A stretch of DNA of 64,000 bases from Hyperoodon ampullatus (taxonomy: Eukaryota; Chordata; Mammalia; Artiodactyla; Ziphiidae): the NCBI GenBank assembly GCA_949752795.1, contig OX457056.1, forward strand, positions 174,678,428 to 174,742,427, read 5' to 3'. A program made the translations under genes and the position numbers. This document shows positions 11,130 to 22,154 of the stretch, piece after piece. A model generated the notes under the pieces. It made no database searches. It saw only the letters and a list, made by a program, of their open reading frames with translations, and was not told the origin of the DNA. The stretch's first letter is position 1. The number at the start of each line of letters is the position of its first letter.

Positions 11130-11620
11130 CTCAAAATCATGGAGTCATTTTTGTCTCCTCTCTTTTTTTTGTGCCCTCTCAACCAATAAATCTGCAGACA
11201 CCTAGGTTTAAGTTACCATCATCTTTGCCTGGAATAATGGACCAGGCTCTTACCTGGTTTCTCATTTCTCCATCTTACAGAAGCCAGAATTATCCTTTTA
11301 AAGTGTAAGTCAGATCATATAAATACTCTGCTTAGAGCTCCCCAATGGCTTTCCACATTACACAGAGTAATAGTGAAAATGCTTAACTGATTGACAGGGT
11401 CCTACACAGTCCCCTTCTTATTCAGACTCTTGGACCTCATCTCCCATTACTCTCTCTGCTTCATTCCACTCCAGCCACACTTGCCTTCTTTCTATTTCTC
11501 AACACTCCAGACACATGACTGTCCAGAGTTAGGATCAGAGTCATATTTTAAAAGAAAGATGGTTGCTAACCCATCCACATATAGTTTGTGCATTACCAGT
11601 TAGCTCCTGCAATCATCAGA
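11130..11620 (+). repeat. LINE2-like remnant, sense
   Basis: Contains recognisable LINE2 3'-region phrases such as 'agagctccccaatggctttcc' and 'ccacactccagccacacttgcc'-like text (about 11335-11480). No intact frame. Family assigned by eye. Confidence 0.6.
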
Positions 11621-11624
11621 CATT

Positions 11625-14600
11625 TTTAAAATAGCTAATTTACTTTGGCTACTTGCTTTCATATAGGAATAGACAGGGCTTATAACAAAATTAACACATA
11701 CAATTAGATTAGTAACAAAAGTGAAAATCTAAAGGAAGGTAACTCTTTAGGAATCTTAAGCTGGTCTAGGAAACCAATCAATATAATCACAAGGAAGATG
11801 GCAGAGCACTTGTGCTGAATTCACAGGAGTTTTGCCCTGACCAGTTCCTTTCTTTTCTAGATTTTATGATCTCTAGGCACCATATGTTTTACTTCTATTT
11901 TATTGTCTGTAGTTTCTCTCTCCAGTCTGAAACACTATTCTAATTTCCTGGCTTTTCATTTTGCTAAATTTTTAGTTAGTTAGCTCATCCTATAATATAG
12001 GTGACCCATCACTAAACTCTACAGTTTTCATGACCGCTATGTAGTTTCTTCTTGGGCAGCTCTGCCTGAATGTGGCTTGAGCCCAGCATGTCTGGCTTAG
12101 AGTGAAAGGCATGAATATACCAAAACATTGGTCTAGCAAAGTTCCTGTGATTGAGCATTATGTTTACTGCTGAGTCACCTATCAGCCAGGACGAAAAGAA
12201 AAATACTGTGGGCGGCATTGTTTTCTTCACCCAGTGGAAGGGTGCATGTGAGTTCTTCAAGATGCTAAATAGTATTATCTCCTGATAACAAAATAAATAA
12301 CACTTGACAGTCTGTGACTTTATCAGTAACTCACTGTGTGGTATGTAAGAATTAGAACTCACGTTTAATTGACAATGTATTGAGATTGAGATTTCACTTG
12401 ATCTATGTTGAAATTTTATATGAAATCTTAGGATCATTATAGTAAGGAAATGGAGGACATAAGAGCAGTTATAATTTGGTTACAAACTAATCAGAGTATT
12501 TCACCTTTGAAATGCAATCAAATTTCTACACTGAGGACATAGACTGGGATTGGCTATATTTTCAAATTTAATTCACTCAAGAATAATTATGAATTCAAAT
12601 GATGTTGTAGAAACACGGTTTTTGGTGGATATGGTGATAACCTTGATGGTCTTTGGGGACCGTTGTGCTGCAATGGAAAAAACCCTAGACTTAAACCAAG
12701 AATCTTCAGTTTTGTTTCTGCCAAAAATGTGTGGACATATACAAGTCATTTGATTTCTTTGAGATTCTTTGTCATCACTTGTGAAACGAGGACTCATTAC
12801 AGCTCTTAAATTCTGTAGGGTGTTTTGCCTTTTGGCTGCTTTGAATAAGGTGGCCACAAAATTCCAACCTACAAAACTCTCATATTTCTAATTAGAGCGG
12901 AGGCTAATCCTTTGCAATGAAGTCGACCTTGCTGATGACCCTGCATTGCTATTGTAGCTTGAAAGGCATGAACAAAAGGAAGGAGACCCACAGAATCCAG
13001 CCAGTTAGTTGGAGGACGGCCATAGCCATGCTCTTCAGCTTTGCTTGTTCAGAAACTGAAGTGTCAGCATTTCCAGAGTATAGCAGTTTCTCATGGAATA
13101 GATTTGTAGCTAACAACTTGCAAGACACTGATATATAAACCAAAGTGTTGATTTATTAATTTATGACTTGAAATACAACTGTTGAGGACATAAGGTATTT
13201 GTGTCAATTAGTTAACACATTCTCTTTCTGGAAAAAAGCTATAAGTAAAACATAGGAAGAGCTTAAAAGGTAGCTAGATGGTCATGTCAGGGCAAGGACT
13301 AACAGCCTCATCATCTTTTAGCCTAATGCATTCACATCTATTATAATAATATTCCTACATGGGGGCACAAAAATTGTACTTGTTGCCCAGGGCACCAATC
13401 CCTGGATGTGCTGGACACATATTGATAAATTCTGCCCAACTTCCTATGTTTTCATGGCTAAACTTCTCTTTTCTCTTGCTCCATTCTGTCTTTAGATGTA
13501 GCCACACCTTCATTATGGCTTTAATCAGGCCTGTTCTGTTCCAGCATGGGGGCAAGGGGAAACTGTGTTGCTCAAGAGAATTTCTGCAGCTGTCTTTGCT
13601 CATCCATGTTTGCCCAATGGTGCTCTTCTAACTCACTGAGCACTGGGTACACTTTTTATTCCCCCTGTGTTCTGCCAACATCATACTGTGTGCTTCTCCC
13701 TACTATATATTTTGGCAGTAACAAGAGGAATTCTCTCCAGGATCTGCATTCCCATGGCATGAGATATCTCCAGGCCTAAATGCTAGGGGAGGGGAGAGGA
13801 AAATGAGATGGGAGGGGGTGATGGGAAGGATGAGGGGAGTGGCTACTGCCAAAGCCAGATAATTTGGCTTTGCTTTGCCCTTGCTGGGCTCCAGCCCTGG
13901 AGGACGAACGCTTGGTACTTAGCAACACTCATAGTCATATCGGACTCTCTTTTTGCAGTCCTTGAATATTTTCCCCCCTCAGGGAAAACTGGATTCTCAA
14001 GAGTAAAATGAATTATCTAATTGGCTAATTAGCTAGGACATAACAGAATTCTCGGGAGGATCATCCCATCTGAGAATTTCTATAATGTATGCTTGTTTTT
14101 GCAGAGTCGATCTCTTCTTGTTTGTAGCCTGCCTGTCCGATAGATAGTTCATGCCTCACAGAGAAGGCAAAATTGTCATGTAGGATAAACCTCTTTCTCT
14201 TTCCTTCACCTTTCTGCCTTCCTGTTCTTGCTCTGCCTTGTAAATTCTGATGCTCACGGCTGACCTAAGGCACTGGGTCCTCTTGGTCTGACCCGGTTCT
14301 TGCATTTGCTTGCTCTACCAATTTCCTGCTGTAGGAGATGAAATGCACCCCCTTTATCCCACAACCCCCCAAACTCCCACACAGACTAACCCCCTCGCAC
14401 ACTCTTCTTTCCTTGTACCAGGCTTGTACTGACAATCAGTGAAAGCACCAATACCCTGATTAAGTATTAAAAACTTGAAATGGTTTTACACCTTACCCTT
14501 TCCCAGTGGACATGTGTTACTTCTGACATTGTCCCACGTTTCTCCTGAGCAATTCATTTGGTCCCCATTTCAACCCCCTAATTTTGGCAAGAATGGTTCC

Positions 14601-15160
14601 ACCTTAGCTTCAGAGACGAGCTCTAGTTAGTTCAAGTCAATAAGAGAATCCCTTTCCTGAGACACTGTTGATTGGAGCATGGAAAGGGATGTTACCCAAA
14701 CAGAGCTAAAGGGATGCAGGAAGATATTGGTTGGCGTTTCTACAAAGATGGTTTCTGTCCCTTGCATTGGAGCACTTAAAGGAGACGCTTGGTCTTTCTC
14801 ACGTGGTGTGAGAAAGGGAAGTCTAAATTCTGGCTGTTGTGTTACATTCACAAGAGGAGAGCCTGGAGCTTTGGGGGCACTGAGAGAATCCTGAAACTGC
14901 AGCAGATATCATGGATGTCAGAATAGACGGATGGAGAGAACCCGGATCCTTGGAGCATGCAGATAAATATTTTGGAGAGTAGATTGGAATTCTCTCATTT
15001 GCTGTTACCCAGTCTTTCCTAAAAAGCCACGCCCACATTTGTATAAAGGGAACCATGCTGACTTCACAGAATTGTTTGGCAGTTAAATGAGACAATGTAC
15101 TAAGGGTGAGCACTGGCATGGGGCTGTGGGCTGTGCCTAATGCATGGCTCACTCAGAAAG
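11625..15160. other. Single-copy-looking non-coding DNA, no gene seen
   Basis: Open frames here are short (under 145 codons), overlap on both strands and show no protein family signature. I see no RNA gene. The stretch looks like ordinary intronic or intergenic DNA with a C-rich patch near 14340-14400. Confidence 0.5.
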
Positions 15161-15164
15161 CAGC

Positions 15165-15290
15165 ATTTTCTGTGGTCATCATATCATAATATATACATAT
15201 ATAAAATCATTACACTGTACATCTTAAAATTACACAATGTTCTATGTCAATTATATCTCAGTAAAGCTGGGAAAAAATGGCAGTTCCTTC
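15165..15290 (+). mobile_element. Very short old L1 3' end
   Basis: Has the classic terminal phrase of old L1 3' UTRs: 'acactgtacatcttaaaatt', 'tcaattatatctcagtaaagctggg', then an A-rich end. Confidence 0.6.
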
Positions 15291-15327
15291 TCTCCCCACA
15301 AACAGCTAGAGACAGTCTAATTGAGTG

Positions 15328-15520
15328 ATTAAGGGTTTGGAATTAGAGTAAGACAGCCTGGCTTCAAATTCTGGTCTCTTCTGGTCTCTTCAGACTTCGG
15401 GGATTCATGGGCAAAGGCATGGTAATGAAACCATCTGTTCCGCAGTTTCTTCATCTGTAAAATGGGGGTAATAATAGCATGTACTTCGTGGGGTTCCTGA
15501 GAGGACTGATGAGGTAAAGC
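15328..15520 (+). repeat. MIR SINE, sense
   Basis: Contains 'cctggcttcaaattctgg', 'cttcatctgtaaaatggggg' and 'taataatagca' in MIR order. A small internal repeat of 'tctggtctct' (about 15370-15390) breaks the tRNA-like part. Confidence 0.8.
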
Positions 15521-15977
15521 AGGGGCAGGGGGACCAGAGATCCTGGGAGCAGAGGGTAAGGGTGGAGGTCGAGGGCTGGTTGCAGCATATATCTCATTGA
15601 GTAGGGGTCTTGTGAAGGTTGGCTTGGAGATGAGAGTGGAAACAGTCCTTCCATTTGGGAAGAAGCTCCCACGCAGAGGGAAGATCCAGCATAGAATTTC
15701 TGAGCTGGGATCTGGCCTGGCATGGCCCGGGAACAGCAAGGGGGCCAACGTGGCTGGAACGACATGGCTGAGGGGAAAGGAATCACTGAGGGAGAGAGGA
15801 AACTTCTGTGAACAGATCCTGTAGGACAGGGTAGGCCTTTAATGGCATTGGCTTCTTCTTTGATACTTTGATGGAAATAGGCGTACTTGTAAGGTTCTGG
15901 GCAAAGGATGGAGAGAATCTAATGTGTGTTCTCAGTGGGTCCCTGAATACTCTATCAGGGAGAGATTTGGGTAGAGT

Positions 15978-16385
15978 ATTAGTCTGCTAGGGCTGCCATA
16001 GTAAAATACCACTGGGTGGCTGAAACAATAGAAATTTATTTTCTTACATTTCTGGAGGCTAGAAATCCAAGATCAAGGTGCCAACAGGTTGGTTTCTCGT
16101 GAGGCCTCTCACCTTGGCTTACATAGCTGCCTTCTTGCTGTGTCCTCACATGGCCTTTCCTCTGTGTGGATGAGGAAGAAAGAGAGACATCTCTGCTGTC
16201 TCTTCCTCTTTTTATAAGGACACTAGTTTGATAAGATCAGGGCCCCACCCTTATGACTTCATTTAACCTTAATTACCTCCTTAAAGCCCATTCTCCAAAT
16301 ACAGTCACATTGGAAGTTAAAGCTTCAACATATGAATTTGGGGGTGGGGGTGGGGAAGTGATTCAAAATCTAGTCCATAACTAAT
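15978..16385 (-). mobile_element. MaLR (MST/MLT1-type) solo LTR, minus strand
   Basis: The plus strand reads the reverse complement of a mammalian-apparent LTR: it starts 'gtattagtctgctagggctgcc', goes through 'aacaatagaaatttattttc' and 'tgtcctcacatggcc', and ends near 'caacatatgaatttgggg'. Only the LTR is visible, so it is a solo relic of an ERVL-MaLR element. Confidence 0.8.
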
Positions 16386-16815
16386 ACGATGGTTAATTTT
16401 ATGTGTCAACTTGGCTACGCTATAGTGGCTGGATGTTTGATAAAACACCAGTCTAGATGTTGCAGTGAAGGTATTTTTTCAGTAGTTATTAACATTTAAA
16501 GTAAACTTTGAGTGAAGCAGATTACCCTCTATAATGTATGGATGGGCTTCATTCAATCAGTTGAGGAAATTAAAAGAAAAAGACTGAGGTTCCCTGAAGA
16601 AGAAGGAATTCTGTGTCCAGACTGCCTTTGGACTCAAGCTGCAACATCAGCTTTAGCCTGCCCTGAAGACTTTGTACTTGTCAGTCCCCACAAGCAAGTG
16701 AGCCAGTTCCTCAAAATAAATCTGCCTCTCTACAACCAACCCCCCCCCACTCCACCCCCACCGCTCCATCCTACAGGATCTGTTTCTCTGGAGTGCTCTA
16801 ATACAGGTAGCAGGG
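16386..16815 (+). mobile_element. LTR-like interspersed repeat (family uncertain)
   Basis: Begins 'tggttaattttatgtgtcaa', passes 'aaacaccagtctagatgttg' and 'aaaaagactgaggttccc', and ends with 'ctgtttctctggagtgctct'. This is a common mammalian repeat pattern with LTR-like ends. It abuts the MaLR LTR on its left. A C-rich run (16740-16765) lies inside it. Confidence 0.55.
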
Positions 16816-16899
16816 TTGCGATTAGGGGCACAAGTCAAACAGCTGTTGTAGTGGTTCATCTAGACCAGGGTCAAGTGAGATATCTTACAATACTATACT

Positions 16900-17060
16900 G
16901 AGTTAATATGTATGATTTCTTATGTATAATAATATATCTAGATTTGGATTAAGTTATCATAATATGTAATATTATATAAATATAATATTGAAGTATGTAT
17001 ATCATATTATAGTCTGGGATATTTACATCTGCTATATAAGATATTTTATAATATTCATAC
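16900..17060. repeat. AT-rich low-complexity stretch
   Basis: Nearly pure A/T with repeated 'ataatat' words. No gene signal. Confidence 0.75.
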
Positions 17061-17499
17061 TATATTCTACAAAAGAACTAGGATCCCAACATGAGAAAAA
17101 CAATGGCCCATTTTAAGGAGGATGGCATGTACAGGCTTACAGATATTTTGTTTTGAACCTTGTCCCTTCTGGGAGGTTTTAAAGTAGACTATGCTTATAG
17201 CTGAAACTTATGCACTGAGCTCATGGTAGGTGCTCAATACGTATCACATAATACATAAACGGTGGGAGCAGATGCTTGTTAGAAATGAACCTCTGGGGGC
17301 CCTCGTGGTGCTGAGAGCTGCCGGTGATGTCTCTTTGGCCCATTGCCTGTGGCGTCTTCGGGGTGGGTGGGGGACCTGTTCTATTTCTTAGTTATTAGTT
17401 CCCCATGGTGCACCATTCAACCACTCTCTAATCCCTGTATTCATGGCAAGTTTATTCTTCAAGTAAATGTGTTTCAAAAGCCTCATAGCTTAATTGTTT

Positions 17500-17608
17500 T
17501 AAGGCAGGGGACAGAATCTCAGCTCTACTATTCTTACCAGTGAGAATTTGGACAAGTAGCTTCCCCTCTTTAAGACTGAATTTCCTCATTTTTAAAGTGG
17601 GGATGACA
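17500..17608 (+). repeat. MIR SINE, 5' part of a split copy
   Basis: Reads 'agaatctcagctctactatt', 'gagaatttggacaagtagc' and 'tttcctcatttttaaagtgg', then breaks after 'ggatgacat'. The 3' part resumes near 18297 ('aatagtacacccctcatagg'). Two L1 insertions separate the halves. Confidence 0.75.
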
Positions 17609-17776
17609 TAGAGACAGAATGTAGATTGGTGATTTCCAGGGGCTGGGAGGAGGGACGGAGGGGGAGAAACTGCTTAATGGATATGGAGCTTCCCTTTAGG
17701 GTGATGAAAATATTTTGAGACTAGACAGAGGTGGTGGTTGTACAACTTTGTAAATGTACTAAATGCTTTTTCACTT

Positions 17777-17795
17777 TAAAATGGTTAATTTTTGT
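17777..17795 (+). repeat. Left target-site duplication of younger L1
   Basis: aaaatggttaatttttgtg, matched at 18237-18254 except for one T in the T-run. Confidence 0.85.
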
Positions 17796-18236
17796 GCCAT
17801 TTGCAAAGACATGGATGGACCTAGAGACTGTCATACAGAGTGAAGTAAGTCAGAAAGAGAAAAACAAATAACGTATATTATCGCTCATATGTGGAATCTA
17901 GAGAAAATGGTACAGATGAACTCATTTGCAAAGCAGAAATAGAGACACAGATATAGAGAACAAACTTATGGCTACCAAGTGGAGAAAGGGGGTGGAATGA
18001 ATTGGAAGATTGGGATTGACATATATACACTACTATGTCTAAAATAGATAACTAATGAGAACGTACTGTATAGCACAGGGAACTCTACTCAATGCTCTGT
18101 GGTGACCTAAATGGGAAGGAAATCCAAAAAGGAGGGGATATATGTATACATATGGCTGGTTCAGTTTTCTGTACAACAGAAATTAACACAACATTATAAA
18201 GCACCTATACTCTCATAAAAAGTAATAAAAAAATTA
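17796..18236 (+). mobile_element. 5'-truncated L1 3' end inserted in an older L1
   Basis: Starts within the ORF2 C-terminus ('catggatggacctagagac'), includes the 3' UTR and ends in an A-rich tail. A near-exact duplication of about 18 bases flanks it. Non-coding. Confidence 0.85.
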
Positions 18237-18296
18237 AAAAATGGTTAATTTTGTGTTATGTGAATCTCACTTCAATAGAAAAAAATGGACATGAAA

Positions 18297-18385
18297 ATAG
18301 TACACCCCTCATAGGGTTATAATGAGACTATGGACATTAAATACTTAGTGCAACAGCTAATACTCAGCACATGGTAACCAATCGA
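18297..18385 (+). repeat. MIR SINE, 3' part of a split copy
   Basis: Continues the MIR begun at 17500: 'cccctcatagggttataatg', then 'cagctaatactcagcacatgg'. Confidence 0.7.
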
Positions 18386-19570
18386 AGAATGTCAGTCTCC
18401 TCTTCCTCCTCCTTTTCTTCTCCATCATCATTGTTGTCTTCATTGTCATAGCCATTTTAGAACCAATTCCTTCTCAGATAAAAATGCTAATTTGTGTCAG
18501 GTCACCCGAAGGGGAATGCTGGGAGATAAGGCTAAAAGTTTAGGATATCTAATCTTGTGCCAACCTGAGATATCCAGAATGTAATTAATAGGCAGTGGGT
18601 AGCCACAGAAGATCCTTGAGCTGGACAATGAAATGAGTCAGACTGTGCTTTGAATCAGTCAGCCTGGAAGCCACATGTATAGTGGTTTAGAAGGATGAGG
18701 CTGAATGAAAGAGGGGACACAGTTAGCAGGTTACTCTCAACAGAGTCCTTAGATTTCACACCCTTATTTCCTCCTCAGCCACCTTGGATTTGGCTGGCTA
18801 CATGGCAAACACTTAATAAATACTTGTAGATTAGTTATTTTAAACTTGTTTAATGCCTTCCTTTGAAGTGCTTCCAGTGGAGATTACTTCTACAAATCAC
18901 ATAATGCAAGATAAAATACCCCATATATCTGTCAGTTTTCTCTAAGACTGTTTTCTAAGTATTATATGTGCATGGTTCATGGACTGGGTGTTCAGTTGCT
19001 GGAAAAATAGAAATCACCCCATTAGTCATGCCTCTGCAAATTTCACATTTTATATTCCAAGTTTTGTGGTGGGTGTTATTTAAAGCCTTATTTTTTGCTG
19101 GCTATTGCATCACTACAACTGTATATAGCTTGTGGACACTTTGTGATCTCAGATCTAAGGAAAATGATGATGTTCCATATGTTATCACTTTGAGGGAAGC
19201 ACAAAAAGACCTTAAAGTGAGAAACATAGTTTAATTAGCATGTTGGTGATTTATATTACCCAGAGTGAAATCTCCACCGGCACAAAAAGAAAGATGAAAA
19301 CAAAAGGCATCTTTTGGATTTTAAATTTTTTTTGGTCTTACTCAGAATCCACAACCTTATTTCCATGACCCTAATCAGCAAAACCCACAATGTAACATCA
19401 TTGTCTCAAAGTTTTCACATTTCACAATACCAGGCAAATGTACACAGCTGCTTATTGATTAATCTCGGAGGACTAATGTCCCTGTATCATTTATGAACAA
19501 GTTTATACCTTGATGTATGTAATGCAAAGAATTTTAAACATCATAGAGTTTTAGAACCCGAAAGGATGGC
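18386..19570. other. Non-coding stretch, no gene seen
   Basis: Contains a pyrimidine-rich run (18395-18440) and a possible LINE2/MIR tail near 18795-18835 ('aacacttaataaatacttg'). The open frame at 18968-19234 has no recognisable domain. Confidence 0.45.
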
Positions 19571-20031
19571 CAAAATTTTCTTTCTTTTTCTTTTTTTAAT
19601 TAATTTTTATTGGAGTATAGTTGCTTTACAATGTTGTGTTAGTTTGTGCTGTACAGGAAAGTGAATCAGCCATACGTATACATATATCCCCTCCTTTTTG
19701 GATTTCCTTCCCATTTAGGTCACCACAGAGCATTGAGTAGAGTTCCCTGTGCTATACAGTACGTTCTCATTAGTTATCTATTTTAGACATAGTAGTGTAT
19801 ATATGTCAATCCCAATCTCCCAATTCGTCCCACCCCTCCTTCTCCACTTGGTAGCCATAAGTTTGTTCTCTATATCTGTGTCTCTATTTCTGCTTTGCAA
19901 ATGAGTTCATCTGTAGCATTTTTTCTAGATTCCGCATATGAGCAATATTATACGATATTTGTTTTTCTCTTTCTGACTTACTTCACTCTGTATGATTCTC
20001 TAGGTCCATCCACGACTCTGCAAAATTTTCT
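19571..20031 (-). mobile_element. 5'-truncated L1 3' end, minus strand, with TSD
   Basis: The plus strand starts with a T-rich tail complement, then the reversed 3' UTR, and ends in the reversed ORF2 C-terminus ('ctaggtccatcc'). The 11-mer caaaattttct flanks it at 19571-19581 and 20021-20031, giving an exact target-site duplication. The element proper is about 19582-20020. Confidence 0.88.
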
Positions 20032-20209
20032 AATGGTACCTTTACTATATATTGGTTGAGAAAATCCTACTAAAAACATGTAGAAAATTATTTTTATGCT
20101 GATTTTTATTTGGCTCATTATCTACATATATTATAAAAATATTTGTATATCACTGAATTAGACTGGATAAATAATTCAACGTATAGACTATATACATCAG
20201 ATACATCTC

Positions 20210-20261
20210 TTTCAGTTACAAAAAACTTAACAGAAACTGGTTTCAGTTACAAAAAACTTAA
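20210..20261. repeat. 21-bp direct repeat with 31-bp period
   Basis: Copies at 20210-20230 and 20241-20261 are identical and separated by 10 bases. Confidence 0.9.
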
Positions 20262-20432
20262 GGGAGTTTATTTGCTCAAGTGGCTGAAATGTCCAAGGAT
20301 AGTTTTAAAAATTAATTAGACTTAGAGGCTTAAAGAGATCTGTTCCTTCTCCATCTCTTGGTTCTATATTTTTCTGGTGAATTTTCTTCAACTCTCAGTC
20401 TCTCTCCTTGTGGTGGGTGCTAGCAGATCCAG

Positions 20433-20552
20433 GCTTGCATCAGTGGATACTTGTGTATGTATGGTTGAGTCTTTTTGCTGTGCACCTGAAATTATTGCAA
20501 CATTGTTAATTGGCTATACACCAATATAAAATAAAACGTAAAAAAAAAAAGA
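20433..20552 (+). mobile_element. Short L1 3' end with poly-A
   Basis: Typical terminal phrase 'gctgtgcacctgaaattatt', 'ttaattggctatacaccaat', 'aaaataaaacgt' and a run of A. Strongly 5' truncated. Confidence 0.65.
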
Positions 20553-21206
20553 TCAAAGGGAAGATTCCTGATTTGATTCTTTCCTTGGACTCGGGTGTTT
20601 TCTTCACATGCATGTTATGACCAAGGCAAAACTGAAGCCTGAAGGTTCAAGGAAAACTAGCCCTATTTGTATCACCAGCAAAACTATTGCCATTGAGAAG
20701 TTACACAGGACTGAAGCTGTGTGGCTGACAGGATCTTGGTGCTCTGGCCAGTGTCAGGCCTGAGCCTCTGAGGTGGGAGAGCCGAGTTCAGGACATTGGA
20801 CCACCAGAGACCTCCTGGTCCCATATAATATCAATCAGTGAGAGCTCTCCCAGAGAGCTCCATCTCAATGCTAAGACCCAGCTCCACTCAACGACCAGAA
20901 AGCTCCAGTGCTAGACACCCCATGCCAAACAACTAGCAAGACAGGAACACAAACCCACATGTTAGCTGAGAGGCTTCCTAAAATCACAATAACTTCAGAG
21001 ACACTCCAAAACACACTACCAGACGCGGTCATGTCCACCAGAAAGACAAGATCCAGCCTCATCCACCGGAACATAGGCACCAGTCCCAGGAAGCCTACAC
21101 AAGCCACTGAACCAACTTTACCCACTGGGGACAGACACCAAAAACAACGGGAACTACGAAACTGCAGCCTGCAAAAGGAGACCCCAAACACAGTAAATTA
21201 AGCAAA

Positions 21207-22096
21207 ATGAGAAGACAGAGAAATACGCAGCAGATGAAGGAGCAAAGTAAAAACCCACAAGACCAAATAAATGAAGAAGAAATAGGCAGTCTACCTGAAA
21301 AAGAATTCAGAGTAATGATAGTAAAGATGATTCAAAATCTGGGTAATAGAATGGAGAAAATACAAGAAATGTGTAACAAGGACTTAGAAGAACTAAAGAG
21401 CAAACAAACAATGATGAAGAACACAATAAATGAAATTAAAAATTCTCTAGAAGGACTCAATAGCAGAATAACTGAAGCAGAAGAACGGATTAGTGACCTG
21501 GAAGATAAAATTGTGGAAATAACTACCACAGAGCAGAATAAAGAAAAAAGAATGAAAAGAATTGAGGACAGTCTCGGAGACCTCTGGGACAACATTAAAT
21601 GCACCAACATTCGAATTATAAGGGTCCCAGAAGAAGAAGAGAAAAAGGGACTGAGAAAATATTTGAAGAGATTATAGTTGAAAATTTCCCTAATATGGGA
21701 AAGGAAATAGTTAATCAAGTCCAGGAAGCACAGAGAGTCCCATACAGGATAAATCCAAGCAGAAACATGCCAAGACACATATAAATCAAACTATCAAATA
21801 TTAAATACAAAGAAAAAGTATTAAAAGCAGCAAGGGAAAAGCAACAAATAACCTATTAGGGAATCCCCATAAGGTTAACAGCTGATCTTTCAGCAGAAAA
21901 TCTGCAAGCCAGAAGCGAGTGGCAGGACATATTGAAAGTGATGAAAAGGGAAAAACTACAACCAAGATTACTCTACCCAACAAGGATCTCATTCAGATTC
22001 GAGGGAGAAATTAAAACCTTTACAGACAAACAAAAGCTAAGAGAATTTAGCACCACCAAACCAGCTTTACAACAAATGCTAAAGAAACTTCTCTAG
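21207..22096 (+). pseudogene. L1 ORF1 relic
   Basis: Aligns along its length with the intact ORF1 at 5391. The frame is open from the ATG through the coiled coil and RRM start (156 codons), then shifts near 21640 where the AG-rich run after the VPEEEE block has lost bases. A second reading frame (21599-21784) continues the RRM until an in-frame stop (21782-21784, taa). The C-terminal block and the native TAG (22094-22096) remain recognisable. Confidence 0.9.
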
Positions 22097-22154
22097 GCAG
22101 AAAACACAAGAGAAGGAAAAGACCTTCAATAATAAACCCAAAACAATTAAGAAA

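Larger units (their letters stand above)
17609..18296 (+). mobile_element. Old L1 3' end interrupted by a younger L1
   Basis: 17609-17796 and 18237-18290 together form one old L1 3' UTR: 'gattggtgatttccaggggc', 'gggtgatgaaaatattttg', 'acaactttgtaaatgtacta', then 'tatgtgaatctcacttcaat' and an A-rich end. The middle (17797-18236) is a younger L1 with its own target-site duplication. Confidence 0.75.

Noticed and set aside
15329..15748. 139-codon minus-strand frame
   Set aside because: It overlaps a MIR and a Pro-rich chance frame, with no domain. It also overlaps a plus-strand frame of equal quality.
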